The position numbers and the translations under genes are program-made. DNA of 64,000 nt from Deferribacteraceae bacterium UBA6793 (GTDB taxonomy: Bacteria; Chrysiogenota; Deferribacteres; Deferribacterales; Geovibrionaceae): the NCBI GenBank assembly GCA_002452405.1, contig DKFP01000008.1:1-64000 (forward strand). Direction: 5' to 3'. Positions 1-7,949 of this stretch are shown piece by piece (position 1 is the stretch's first letter; every line of letters begins with the position of its first letter). Below the pieces are notes generated by a model, which was not told the origin of the DNA, made no database searches, and saw only the letters and a program-made list of their open reading frames with translations.

Positions 1-11
1 GCAATTTTGTA

Positions 12-836
12 TCAGTAATATGTCACATTTGTCTCGTACCGCCCGCCGAGGACAAGATATTCTTTTTCCCCGACGAAGCTGAGGTTCGGCAGAACTTCCG
101 AAAAGAAAACTATCTTTGTATAGGGTATTTCAGACGTCAGGATGTAGTCGCCGAACTGGGATGCAATGTCTCTGTCGGATGTGAATGAAACGAGTGAGTT
201 TTGTTCGATGCAGAGCTTAGTCCTGTCGTATTCCTTTACCACAAGGTGCTCTGACAGATCGTTTACGCCTCTGTAAAGCGTGATTTTCGGCAGTTTATCT
301 TTATAGAAAGTCTCAAGTATACACTGGGTATATGTGTAGAGGAGATCAAGCTGATGGAAGATAAGGTTTTTATTATGTTTACTGTCCATCTTCTCAACCA
401 TGTATCCGTAATATTCCTCGCTGTTGACGTCGGGGATGATCTCCTTGTGAAAAAAGGGTATGATGCCGAAACGGCTTTCCACCCATCCTTTCATAACGGC
501 ACCTTCGATACTGTTGGAATCGAAGAGCCATCCTTTCAGAAGTCTCGTATAGCTCCCCATCTTCTTTCCGTTGTGTTTTTCGCTGAGAGAGAAGAGGGTG
601 TCCATGGCGTTTGCAAAAACTTTGGCGGCATTTTCAATTGTATCAGCCTGTTTGATGGAATTGAAAATATCGCCATAATACTCCCATACACCGCTGATGG
701 TGATGGGAAGCACTTTCAGGTTATATTCGCTGCTCACAAACATATATGTGGGGATATTGATGAGGTTGGAGTAATGGTAAAACCTCTTCAGATCCTTCAG
801 ACGGGATATGCTGCTTTTCTGTTTTTCTACACCCAT
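12..836 (-). CDS. draT: NAD+-dinitrogen-reductase ADP-D-ribosyltransferase
   Basis: DraT transfers ADP-ribose from NAD+ to the arginine of NifH (Arg101 here), which shuts nitrogenase off in the dark or with ammonium. The 274-residue length is normal for the family. Family blocks are visible: YRGVND near residue 190, SLVSFTSD near 215 and the catalytic-end block GEKEYLVLGG near 258, matching an R-S-E type ADP-ribosyltransferase. It is transcribed away from draG; only 35 bp separate the two starts, so the promoters must overlap. No good Shine-Dalgarno precedes the ATG. The gene ends 11 bases inside the window. Confidence 0.92.
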   Translation of the reverse strand: MGVEKQKSSISRLKDLKRFYHYSNLINIPTYMFVSSEYNLKVLPITISGVWEYYGDIFNSIKQADTIENAAKVFANAMDTLFSLSEKHNGKKMGSYTRLLKGWLFDSNSIEGAVMKGWVESRFGIIPFFHKEIIPDVNSEEYYGYMVEKMDSKHNKNLIFHQLDLLYTYTQCILETFYKDKLPKITLYRGVNDLSEHLVVKEYDRTKLCIEQNSLVSFTSDRDIASQFGDYILTSEIPYTKIVFFSEVLPNLSFVGEKEYLVLGGRYETNVTYY

Positions 837-871
837 GATAATGGAATAGATGAAATCCGCGGAGTTTGCAA

Positions 872-1765
872 ATGAAAAATGAACTCCTCAGAAGAGCGCT
901 CGGAAGTTATCTGGGATTCGCTGTCGGCGATGCATTGGGTGCCACGACAGAGTTTATGAACCCGCGGGAGATAAAAGAGCAGTATGGTGTGCATAACAGG
1001 ATAATAGGTGGCGGCTGGCTGAAGCTGCGTCCGGGAAGGGTCACTGACGACACGGAAATGTCACTCGCGCTGGGAAACAGCATTATCGAGCGGGAGGGAT
1101 TTCTGCTTTCATCCGTTGGAGACCATTTTGTGAACTGGATGAAATCCAAGCCTGTTGATATAGGCTCCACCGTGCGCCGCGGACTCAGGGACTATGTCAC
1201 TATGGGCAGAACCGAATCGCCGTATTCGGAGCAGTCGGCCGGAAACGGTGCCGCCATGCGAAATCTGCCTGTTGTGCTTTACTGTCTTAAAGACTGGTCA
1301 AAGTTTGAATATATGTCTCTGGCGCAGGGCAGACTGACCCACAACAATGAACATTCCGACAGGATAACCATTGTTTTCGGGGAGATGATGCGGGAGATAT
1401 TCACCAGCGGCGACAAGCTGAAGGTGCTGGAGATAGGCAACCGGCTTATCAGGGAATATCCGAAATATTCTTATTCCAACTATAAGGGCGAGTGCTCCGG
1501 TTACGTTATAGACACATTTAAAACGGTGATGCATTTTTTTGCAGAGGGCGAATATTTTGAAGATACTCTGGTAAACACCGTTAATCAGGGCGGGGACGCG
1601 GATACCAACGGCGCCATAGTCGGTATGCTTGCCGGAGCGTTGTACGGTGTTAATAATATTCCTTCAAAATGGCTTAGAAAACTGGATACAAAGGTTGTTG
1701 ATGCCGTTTCAGAGCAAACGGGCAGGCTTTTGAATCTGGAAGTGAGGGTGCACGATGAGATTTGA
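872..1765 (+). CDS. draG: ADP-ribosyl-[dinitrogen reductase] hydrolase
   Basis: DraG removes ADP-ribose from NifH and restores activity. Metal-binding blocks of the ADP-ribosylglycohydrolase family are present: GDALGATTEF near the N terminus, DDTEM near residue 60 and GGDADTN near 240. I chose ATG 872 because GGAG at 861-864 lies 7 bases upstream; an in-frame TTG at 866 would sit on top of that site. It is divergent from draT, whereas Rhodospirillum-type systems have a draTG operon. The 3' end overlaps the macrodomain gene by 11 bp, suggesting translational coupling. Confidence 0.92.
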   Translation: MKNELLRRALGSYLGFAVGDALGATTEFMNPREIKEQYGVHNRIIGGGWLKLRPGRVTDDTEMSLALGNSIIEREGFLLSSVGDHFVNWMKSKPVDIGSTVRRGLRDYVTMGRTESPYSEQSAGNGAAMRNLPVVLYCLKDWSKFEYMSLAQGRLTHNNEHSDRITIVFGEMMREIFTSGDKLKVLEIGNRLIREYPKYSYSNYKGECSGYVIDTFKTVMHFFAEGEYFEDTLVNTVNQGGDADTNGAIVGMLAGALYGVNNIPSKWLRKLDTKVVDAVSEQTGRLLNLEVRVHDEI

Positions 1766-2183
1766 AACTGGAGATCTTCTGGATCATGTGGGCAAAGACC
1801 CTGTAGTGATAACCACCAACGGAACCGTGAGAAAGAACGGTAAGGCAAATCTGGGTTCGGGAAACGCGAAACAGGTCGGAGACGTTCAGCCATGGCTTGA
1901 TCAGAAACTGGGCTATCTGGTCGACCAGTTCGGTAACCATGTGCATCATCTTGATAATATGATAGTCAGCTTTCCTGTGGAACACAGCTGGCAGGAAAGG
2001 GCAGATCTCGGTCTGGTGAAGCGTTCCGCCATAGAGCTTGTGATGCTTGTGGATCAGATAGGCTGGGAAAAGATATATATGCCGCTGCCTGGCTGCGGAA
2101 AGGGTGGCTTGCGCCCTTCAGATGTGATAGCTATCCTTGCGCCGATACTGGATGCCAGATTCATTGTGCTGAATAAAGAATGA
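1755..2183 (+). CDS. Macrodomain (ADP-ribose-binding) protein
   Basis: A single-domain protein of 142 residues. It starts with GDLLDH, then VVITTNGTVRKNGKANLGSGNAK, split here as VVITTNGTVRKNG and KANLGSGNAK, and ends with LPGCGKGGL; these are the ADP-ribose-binding loops of macrodomains related to Appr-1''-p processing enzymes. It overlaps draG by 11 bp in another frame, so both are probably made from one mRNA. By context it may bind or process the ADP-ribose released by DraG, or remove ADP-ribose from other residues. That role is inference; the fold assignment is fairly safe. Confidence 0.8.
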   Translation: MRFETGDLLDHVGKDPVVITTNGTVRKNGKANLGSGNAKQVGDVQPWLDQKLGYLVDQFGNHVHHLDNMIVSFPVEHSWQERADLGLVKRSAIELVMLVDQIGWEKIYMPLPGCGKGGLRPSDVIAILAPILDARFIVLNKE

Positions 2184-2185
2184 AA

Positions 2186-2211
2186 AAGGGGCGGTTAAGC
2201 CCGCCCCCCTT
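2186..2211 (-). terminator. Intrinsic terminator of the 2215-2661 gene
   Basis: GGGGCGG (2188-2194) pairs with CCGCCCC (2201-2207). The A run at 2183-2187 gives a T run on the minus strand. It overlaps the end of the plus-strand macrodomain gene and may stop both convergent transcripts. Confidence 0.7.
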
Positions 2212-2214
2212 AAA

Positions 2215-2661
2215 TCATTTAAGACTGCTCACCGCTATTGTGTTGTCTGATTCGATTGATGTGAAGCGGTGCATGTCCGGTATCATAAGATTTGTGACCG
2301 ATCCGTTGTCATGCTCAACTGCGACCGCTGCGCTTACATTCACCCCGGCTGTAATTGTCTTTCCGTCCGTTGTGACTATTTTCACAACTTTCATAGGTGT
2401 TCCGTTAGCCGCTGTGAAAGATTCTCCGTCAATATTACTGACGGATTTGATTTCAGAAACGGGAACCTTGAACTGCGTACCGTCTTTTTTGATAAGAAGG
2501 ATACTTTTGTTGAGAGCCACTGAAGCTATTTTCGCCTCATAAACCTTGCCGGATCTCCCGACAGCCTTGATATTTTCGCCTATATCAAAGGCGTTCGCTG
2601 TCTGAGCTGCCAAAGCGACAGCAAAAATCAATGTAAGGCAGTGTGTCTTCTTGTGTATCAT
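2215..2661 (-). CDS. Exported protein of unknown function, paralogue A
   Basis: 148 residues with an N-terminal signal peptide (hydrophobic LTLIFAVALA, then a likely cut after TANA). The mature part is beta-rich, about 125 residues, with repeated short blocks VGRSGKVYEAKI, KKDGTQFKVP and the tail VTNLMIPDMHRF. It is a clear paralogue of the neighbour at 2855-3304 (shared NLMIPD.HRF and AVSSLK ends), so this is a tandem duplication. Both have a GTAAA-N5-TTTAC palindrome at the same distance upstream. I recognise no family. A periplasmic location next to nif regulation genes is all that can be said. Confidence 0.75.
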   Translation of the reverse strand: MIHKKTHCLTLIFAVALAAQTANAFDIGENIKAVGRSGKVYEAKIASVALNKSILLIKKDGTQFKVPVSEIKSVSNIDGESFTAANGTPMKVVKIVTTDGKTITAGVNVSAAVAVEHDNGSVTNLMIPDMHRFTSIESDNTIAVSSLK

Positions 2662-2710
2662 TGCACACCTCCATGACAGTTATATAAACAAACTTTAATT
2701 TAGTTCAAGA

Positions 2711-2725
2711 GTAAAACTGATTTAC
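2711..2725. promoter_or_regulatory. Palindrome GTAAA-N5-TTTAC upstream of paralogue A
   Basis: The inverted repeat is centred about 57 bp upstream of the paralogue A start codon. A longer version, TGTAAA-N5-TTTACA, lies about 61 bp upstream of paralogue B. The matching sequence and position suggest one shared regulator. Confidence 0.45.
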
Positions 2726-2805
2726 ATGTAAGCCCATGTTGGAAGTTATTACAGGGGTTAAAAATAAAAAATGTAAAGGTTGAAAAAGGAGTGTTTTAAA
2801 CTGAA

Positions 2806-2836
2806 AAAAGGCAGTCTTTACGACCGCCTTTTTAAA
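2806..2836 (-). terminator. Intrinsic terminator of the 2855-3304 gene
   Basis: A hairpin AAAGGC.GTC-loop-GAC.GCCTTT, flanked by an A run on the plus strand, lies just downstream of the minus-strand gene. Confidence 0.65.
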
Positions 2837-2854
2837 AATGTTTGTAGCGTGGAT

Positions 2855-3304
2855 TTATTTAAGGCTGCTGACAGCCATTGGTTCCTCTTCAATTTTAATT
2901 GCTGAAAAGCGGTGTACGTCCGGTATCATAAGGTTTGTGACGTTCCCTGTGTTGTTTTCAACTGCCACAGCCGCGCTTACAGCTATGCCTCCTAAAACTG
3001 ACTGACCGTCTCTTGTCGTAATTTTAACCACTTTCAGTCTTGTTCCGTTCTCCGCTGTGAAGTATTCGCCCTCAACATTTTCCACAGATCTTACTTTTGC
3101 AAGGGGCATCTGGAATCTGCACCCCTCTTTGCTGATGAAAAGTATGGTCTTGTTCTTGGCGATTCCGGCTATCCTTCCCTCGTAATCTTTTCCGGATTTA
3201 CCCACCGCTTTCACTTTCATTCCCATGTCAAAGGCGCTTGCATAGGGGGTTACAGCAGCAATAATCGATAAAGCCAGTAAAGTTGATAAAAAAACATTAA
3301 TCAT
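2855..3304 (-). CDS. Exported protein of unknown function, paralogue B
   Basis: 149 residues with a signal peptide (LSTLLALSIIAAV, likely cut after YASA). It aligns with paralogue A along its whole length: VGKSGKDYEGRI, KEGCRFQMP, AVAVENNTGN and NLMIPDVHRF. It has one cysteine in the mature part that paralogue A lacks. It has its own terminator and its own upstream palindrome, so each copy is a single-gene unit. Function is unknown. The two look like small beta-barrel periplasmic proteins; SH3-like is possible but unproven. Confidence 0.75.
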   Translation of the reverse strand: MINVFLSTLLALSIIAAVTPYASAFDMGMKVKAVGKSGKDYEGRIAGIAKNKTILFISKEGCRFQMPLAKVRSVENVEGEYFTAENGTRLKVVKITTRDGQSVLGGIAVSAAVAVENNTGNVTNLMIPDVHRFSAIKIEEEPMAVSSLK

Positions 3305-3356
3305 AACGCACCTCCTGTTACTACCAATAATGAGAGTAAAAAGACCTTTTTACTAG

Positions 3357-3373
3357 TGTAAAAAAAATTTACA
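3357..3373. promoter_or_regulatory. Palindrome TGTAAA-N5-TTTACA upstream of paralogue B
   Basis: A 6-5-6 inverted repeat centred about 61 bp before the paralogue B start, matching the site before paralogue A. Its TGT to ACA spacing is 11, so it is not a canonical NifA site. Confidence 0.45.
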
Positions 3374-3436
3374 TATAGAAGAACAAAAAATGAGCAGGTG
3401 GTGCTTTTTTAATCAGTAAATGATCCTGTTTATCTG

Positions 3437-3452
3437 TGTAATGAATATTACA
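3437..3452. promoter_or_regulatory. Candidate NifA upstream activator site 1
   Basis: TGT-N10-ACA, inside a fuller palindrome TGTAA-N6-TTACA. It lies about 237 bp upstream of the nifH -24/-12 promoter and 123 bp from the second site. NifA enhancer sites have this TGT-N10-ACA form. Confidence 0.6.
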
Positions 3453-3559
3453 ATTTATCACTTCTGCGGTGGGCAAAACTGACGAAAACATGCGGTTCAA
3501 AATGCACAAAATTATATTTTATGTTTTAAAACGTTGGAAACAATAAGTTTTATCACAAA

Positions 3560-3575
3560 TGTAAGGTTTATTACA
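3560..3575. promoter_or_regulatory. Candidate NifA upstream activator site 2
   Basis: TGT-N10-ACA with the same extended form TGTAA-N6-TTACA. It is about 115 bp upstream of the sigma-54 promoter, the usual distance for NifA binding in nif promoters. Confidence 0.7.
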
Positions 3576-3673
3576 ATTGATGCCGCGCAAGAGCTGCGCA
3601 AAGAACGGTCAGAAAACGGCACATAAAATGCAAATGTTGTAATAATTGTAACTTATCAGTATTTTGCAAAAAC

Positions 3674-3689
3674 TGGCACGGCTGATGCT
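3674..3689 (+). promoter_or_regulatory. Sigma-54 (-24/-12) promoter of the nifH operon
   Basis: TGGCACG-N4-ATGCT fits the consensus TGGCACG-N4-TTGCW with one mismatch. It lies about 40 bp before the nifH start, which has a strong AGGAGG at 3715-3720. NifA plus RNA polymerase sigma-54 control is expected. Confidence 0.88.
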
Positions 3690-3728
3690 ACATAAAAGGC
3701 GTCAACGATAAAACAGGAGGAACCCAAT

Positions 3729-4598
3729 ATGGCTCTCAGACAAATTGCATTCTACGGAAAAGGCGGTATCGGTAAATCTACAACTTCACAAAACACTCTT
3801 GCTGCAATGGCAGAGATGGGCAAAAAGATAATGATCGTGGGCTGTGACCCTAAAGCGGATTCAACACGTCTTATCCTTCACGCCAAAGCACAGGCAACTA
3901 TCATGGAACTGGCTGCTGAAGTCGGCTCAGTTGAGGACCTTGAACTTGATGATGTACTTAAAACCGGATTTCTTGATATCCGCTGTGTTGAAGCAGGCGG
4001 TCCCGAACCCGGTGTCGGCTGCGCAGGACGCGGAGTTATCACTGCTATCAACTTCCTCGAGGAAGAGGGTGCGTATGAAGAAGATCTCGACTTCGTTTCA
4101 TACGACGTTCTCGGCGACGTTGTGTGCGGCGGTTTCGCAATGCCCATCCGTGAAGGCAAAGCTCAGGAGATCTACATTGTTACTTCAGGCGAGATGATGG
4201 CTATGTACGCAGCAAACAACATCTCTAAAGGTATCCTTAAATATGCCAACTCCGGCGGCGTTCGTCTTGCAGGTCTTATCTGCAACGAAAGACAGACAGA
4301 CAGAGAAGACGAGCTTATTTCAGCTCTTGCTTCAAAAATAAACACTCAGATGATCCACTTTGTTCCCAGAAACAACATAGTTCAGCACGCTGAGCTTCGC
4401 AGAATGACTTGCGTTGAGTACGACCCCAACTGCTCACAGTCAAACGAATACAGAACACTGGCTAACAAGATCATCAACAATAAAATGTTCAACATCCCCA
4501 CACCTGTTTCAATGCAGGAACTTGAAGACCTCCTTATGGAATTCGGTATCATCAAGGAAGAGGATGAGAGCATCGTAGGACAGAAAAAAGTTTCCTAA
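3729..4598 (+). CDS. nifH: Nitrogenase iron protein (dinitrogenase reductase)
   Basis: NifH is the homodimeric ATP-dependent electron donor to NifDK and also acts in cofactor synthesis. The P-loop GKGGIGKS is at residues 10-17. The 4Fe-4S ligands are Cys98 (GVGCAGRG) and Cys133 (VVCGGFAMP). Arg101 is the DraT target, consistent with draT and draG next door. Length 289 is normal. No nifI1 or nifI2 genes lie between nifH and nifD, so switch-off here probably uses ADP-ribosylation. It is the first gene of the operon, followed by a structured 132-bp gap. Confidence 0.98.
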   Translation: MALRQIAFYGKGGIGKSTTSQNTLAAMAEMGKKIMIVGCDPKADSTRLILHAKAQATIMELAAEVGSVEDLELDDVLKTGFLDIRCVEAGGPEPGVGCAGRGVITAINFLEEEGAYEEDLDFVSYDVLGDVVCGGFAMPIREGKAQEIYIVTSGEMMAMYAANNISKGILKYANSGGVRLAGLICNERQTDREDELISALASKINTQMIHFVPRNNIVQHAELRRMTCVEYDPNCSQSNEYRTLANKIINNKMFNIPTPVSMQELEDLLMEFGIIKEEDESIVGQKKVS

Positions 4599-4625
4599 CC
4601 CCATAGGAATTAAAAAGAGTGGGAA

Positions 4626-4685
4626 GTCTCAGAGTGCCTTTCCTATTCGGCTCCCGCTGCCGGATTCTTCAGGCATTTTCGAGAC
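4626..4685 (+). other. Nested stem-loop between nifH and nifD
   Basis: Three nested pairings can be drawn: GTCTC 4626-4630 with GAGAC 4681-4685, TGCC 4635-4638 with GGCA 4672-4675, and CGGC 4648-4651 with GCCG 4659-4662. No T run follows, so it is not a full terminator. Such hairpins after nifH are known to stabilise its mRNA or partly stop transcription, giving more NifH than NifDK. Confidence 0.55.
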
Positions 4686-4730
4686 ACCACGTTTAATTGA
4701 AGACTGTACTGAAAATTAAGAGGTCAATCT

Positions 4731-6173
4731 ATGTCTGGTAAAAATGTACATGAACACGGCGTTGAGGTCATGGAGGAAATCCTTGAAGGATACAACGACG
4801 GAACCAAAAAAGACAGAAAGAAAAAACTGGAGGTTGTTAAATCCGAGGACGTAAAATGCGGAATTAACTCCAACAGAAAAATACGTCCCGGTGTTATGTC
4901 TATGAGAGGCTGCGCATATGCGGGAGCAAAAGGTGTGGTTTTCGGACCCATCAAAGATATGATACACATCAGCCACGGTCCTGTGGGCTGCGGTCAGTAT
5001 TCATGGTCTGCAAGACGTAACTTTGCAAACGGAACCGCAGGAATCAACAACTTTGTGACTATGCAGATAACATCCGATTTTCAGGAAAAAGACATCGTTT
5101 TCGGCGGTGATAAGATGCTCACAAACCTCATTAAAGAGGCTAACGAGCTTTTCCCTCTGAACAAAGGTGTTTCCGTTCTTTCCGAATGTCCTATCGGTCT
5201 CATCGGTGACGACATCGAAGCTGTTTCCAGAGCAACATCCGCAGAGATCGGAAAACCTGTTATCCCCTGCCGCTGCGAAGGTTTCCGCGGTGTTTCCCAG
5301 TCGCTGGGTCACCACATCGCAAACGACTCACTTCGTGACTGGATATATGAAAAAGAAGTTAAAGGCGTTGAGATTGAAGACAGCCCCTATAATGTGGCAC
5401 TGCTTGCAGACTACAACATCGGCGGCGACGCATGGAGCTCAAGAAAGATACTTGAGGAGATGGGACTTAACGTTATATCCCAGTCCACAGGTGACTCGAC
5501 TGTAAGCGAAATCGCGAACCTTACAAAAGCGAAGGTTATTCTTCTTCACTGCTACCGTTCAATGAACTACATATCAAGATATGTGGAAGAAAAATTCGGT
5601 ATTCCGTGGGTAGAGTTCAACTTCTTCGGTCCCACACAGATTATAAAAAGCATGAGAAAGATAGCTGCTCAGTTTGATGAGAAGATTCAGCAGCAGACTG
5701 AAAAAATAATCGCTGAGAAATATCAGCCTCAGTTCGACGAGATAGTAAGCAAGTTCAAACCGAGACTGGATGGCAAAAACTGTATGCTGTTTGTCGGCGG
5801 TCTTCGCCCCAGACACATCATCCCGGCTTTCCGCGACCTTGGCGTTCAGGTTGTGATAACAGGTTATGAGTTCGCACACAACGACGACTACGCAAGAACA
5901 CTTGAGTACGTTGAGAACACTACCTTCATAGTGGACGACATGAACGAATACGAAATGGAAAAGCTCCTTGAAAACTTCAAACCCGACCTCGTGGGTTCCG
6001 GTATCAAGGAAAAATATTCAACACAGAAACAGGGTATCCCCTTCCGCCAGATGCACTCATGGGATTACTCAGGTCCCTACCACGGGGTAGACGGCTTTAA
6101 AGTATTCGCAAGAGATATGGATATGGCTGTTAACGGAGCCATCTGGAAAAAGATCACTCCCCCGTGGAAATGA
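4731..6173 (+). CDS. nifD: Nitrogenase molybdenum-iron protein alpha chain
   Basis: NifD carries the FeMo cofactor and half of the P-cluster. P-cluster cysteines are visible at 61, 87 and 153, cofactor ligands at Cys274 (LLHCYRS) and His442 (MHSWDYSGPYHG), and active-site residues Gln190 and His194 (VSQSLGHH). These mark the molybdenum type and not Vnf or Anf. Length 480 is normal. The N terminus is lysine-rich (about residues 26-33). It is the second gene of the nif operon, 31 bp before nifK. Confidence 0.98.
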   Translation: MSGKNVHEHGVEVMEEILEGYNDGTKKDRKKKLEVVKSEDVKCGINSNRKIRPGVMSMRGCAYAGAKGVVFGPIKDMIHISHGPVGCGQYSWSARRNFANGTAGINNFVTMQITSDFQEKDIVFGGDKMLTNLIKEANELFPLNKGVSVLSECPIGLIGDDIEAVSRATSAEIGKPVIPCRCEGFRGVSQSLGHHIANDSLRDWIYEKEVKGVEIEDSPYNVALLADYNIGGDAWSSRKILEEMGLNVISQSTGDSTVSEIANLTKAKVILLHCYRSMNYISRYVEEKFGIPWVEFNFFGPTQIIKSMRKIAAQFDEKIQQQTEKIIAEKYQPQFDEIVSKFKPRLDGKNCMLFVGGLRPRHIIPAFRDLGVQVVITGYEFAHNDDYARTLEYVENTTFIVDDMNEYEMEKLLENFKPDLVGSGIKEKYSTQKQGIPFRQMHSWDYSGPYHGVDGFKVFARDMDMAVNGAIWKKITPPWK

Positions 6174-6204
6174 TCCGACCGGAAATTAAGGAAAGGAGAT
6201 TAAA

Positions 6205-7713
6205 ATGAGTGAAAAAATAAAAGACCACGTTTCCCTGTTTAACGGCTGTGAATATCAGGATATGTTTGCTGAAAAAGCAAAATATGAAAACTCTGAAACA
6301 GACGCAAAGGTTCAGGAAACACTTGAGTGGACAAAAACACAGGAATACAGAGACCTTAACTTCAAAAGACAGGATCTCGTTGTTAACCCTCTGAAGGCTT
6401 GCCAGCCCTCAGGCGGTCTGTTCGCAGCCATCGGTTTTGAAGGCACTATGCCCTTCGTACACGGTTCACAGGGCTGTGCGTCATACTTCCGTTCGCACTT
6501 TATGCGTCACTTCCGCGAACCCTTCCCCACATCATGCGATGCCATGACAGAGGATGCAGCGGTTTTCGGCGGACACAACGCACTTTACCTGGGTCTGCAA
6601 AACACATATGAGCTTTACAGCCCCAAAATGATAACACTTGTAACATCATGCATGTCAGAAGTTATTGGTGACGACCTTAACTCTTTCGTTAAAAACGCTA
6701 AAGAGCAAGGATTTATCCCCGCCGAGTTACCCGTGACATTTGCGCACACCCCCTCTTTCGTGGGTTCGCACATTGTGGGCTATGACAATACAATGCTGGC
6801 TATCCTTCAGCAGATGGGCGTTAAAAAAGAGACCAAAAATGACAAGATTAACGTTATTATGGGCTTTGACACCTATCTTGCAAACTATGAAGAGATCAAA
6901 CGCATCTTCAAACTGTTCGGTGCTGAGATAAACCTGCTTTCAGATCCTTCTGAAACACTGAACTCACCCACCGACGGTGAATACAAAATGTACAGAGGCG
7001 GCACTCCCCTTGACGACCTCAGAGACGCGCCCAACTCAAAAGGCACACTTCTGCTTCAGAAATGGTCTCTCATCAAAACTGCGGAGTTTATAGAAAAAGA
7101 TTGGGGACACCCTGTTAAAGTGGTTAACCCTTACGGTGTTGAAGGTACAGACGACCTTGTTATGGCTATCGCTGAGCTTACAGGCAAGCCTGTTCCTGCT
7201 GAACTTGAATACGAAAGAGGTCAGCTTGTGGATGCTATCGCTGATTCCTACTACTGGATCCACGGTAAAACATTCGGCATCAACGGCGACCCCGACCTTG
7301 CATACGGTCTTTGCAGAGTTGTTATGGAAATGGGCGGCGAGCCTATCCACGTTCTCGTTTCCAACGGTTCAAAAGACTGGGAAGCTGAGACAAAAGAGAA
7401 CCTTTCCAAATATGAGTTCGCTAAAGGCGCTCAGATATGGGCAGGAAAAGACATGTGGCACTTCCGTTCACTGCTCTTCACAGAGCCGGTGGATATGATA
7501 ATCGGTAACTCATATGCTAAATATCTTGAAAGAGATACCGGCATCGCCCTTTGCAGAATAGGTTTCCCGCTTCAGGACAGACACCACCTCCACAGATATC
7601 CCACAATAGGATACAAAGGTGGACTTCAGATGATGACATGGATAGTAAACCGTATGCTTGATGACATAGACAAAAAGACTATGTACACAACAAGCTACGA
7701 CATCCTTCGATAA
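6205..7713 (+). CDS. nifK: Nitrogenase molybdenum-iron protein beta chain
   Basis: NifK pairs with NifD in the alpha2-beta2 dinitrogenase and supplies the other P-cluster ligands: Cys66 (LKACQPSGG), Cys91 (GSQGCASYF) and Cys149 (VTSCMSEVIGDD). Length 502 resembles the proteobacterial-type chain with an extended N terminus of about 50 residues. A good site, AAGGAGAT, precedes the ATG at 6205. nifT follows after 4 bp. Confidence 0.97.
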   Translation: MSEKIKDHVSLFNGCEYQDMFAEKAKYENSETDAKVQETLEWTKTQEYRDLNFKRQDLVVNPLKACQPSGGLFAAIGFEGTMPFVHGSQGCASYFRSHFMRHFREPFPTSCDAMTEDAAVFGGHNALYLGLQNTYELYSPKMITLVTSCMSEVIGDDLNSFVKNAKEQGFIPAELPVTFAHTPSFVGSHIVGYDNTMLAILQQMGVKKETKNDKINVIMGFDTYLANYEEIKRIFKLFGAEINLLSDPSETLNSPTDGEYKMYRGGTPLDDLRDAPNSKGTLLLQKWSLIKTAEFIEKDWGHPVKVVNPYGVEGTDDLVMAIAELTGKPVPAELEYERGQLVDAIADSYYWIHGKTFGINGDPDLAYGLCRVVMEMGGEPIHVLVSNGSKDWEAETKENLSKYEFAKGAQIWAGKDMWHFRSLLFTEPVDMIIGNSYAKYLERDTGIALCRIGFPLQDRHHLHRYPTIGYKGGLQMMTWIVNRMLDDIDKKTMYTTSYDILR

Positions 7714-7717
7714 GCCT

Positions 7718-7930
7718 ATGAAGGTGACACTTAATAAAAAAGGGGACGTATACTCAGTATACGTCCCTAAAAAAGACATGGAACAGATAGTGGTCTCCAT
7801 TGAACAGAAGGGTGCATGGGGCGGTGAATTTACTCTGGCAAACGGTTGGGTGCTGGAATTTGAAACATTTGACGCAGAACCTACACTGCCGAGAACTATG
7901 GAGGCTAAACTGCTCACCAGAGGAGACTGA
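7718..7930 (+). CDS. nifT: NifT/FixT small nif protein
   Basis: 70 residues with the family pattern: SVYVPKKDMEQ, WGGEFTLANGWVLE and a terminal MEAKLLTRGD. NifT sits after nifK in many nif operons; its role is not settled and mutants often grow normally. It starts 4 bp after the nifK stop without a clear ribosome site, so translational coupling is likely. Confidence 0.88.
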   Translation: MKVTLNKKGDVYSVYVPKKDMEQIVVSIEQKGAWGGEFTLANGWVLEFETFDAEPTLPRTMEAKLLTRGD

Positions 7931-7949
7931 TTGTCTCTAAGGAGAAGCT

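Noticed and set aside
354..875. A 173-codon plus-strand frame covering draT
   Set aside because: It is antisense to draT, which has clear family motifs, and it runs into the draG ribosome site.
3357..3373. A third NifA site at TGTAAA-N5-TTTACA
   Set aside because: The TGT to ACA spacing is 11 and not 10, and the same palindrome precedes the other paralogous gene, so it belongs with those genes.
4731..7713. Vanadium or iron-only nitrogenase
   Set aside because: NifD has the molybdenum-type ligands Cys274 and His442 and no delta-subunit (vnfG/anfG) gene is present.
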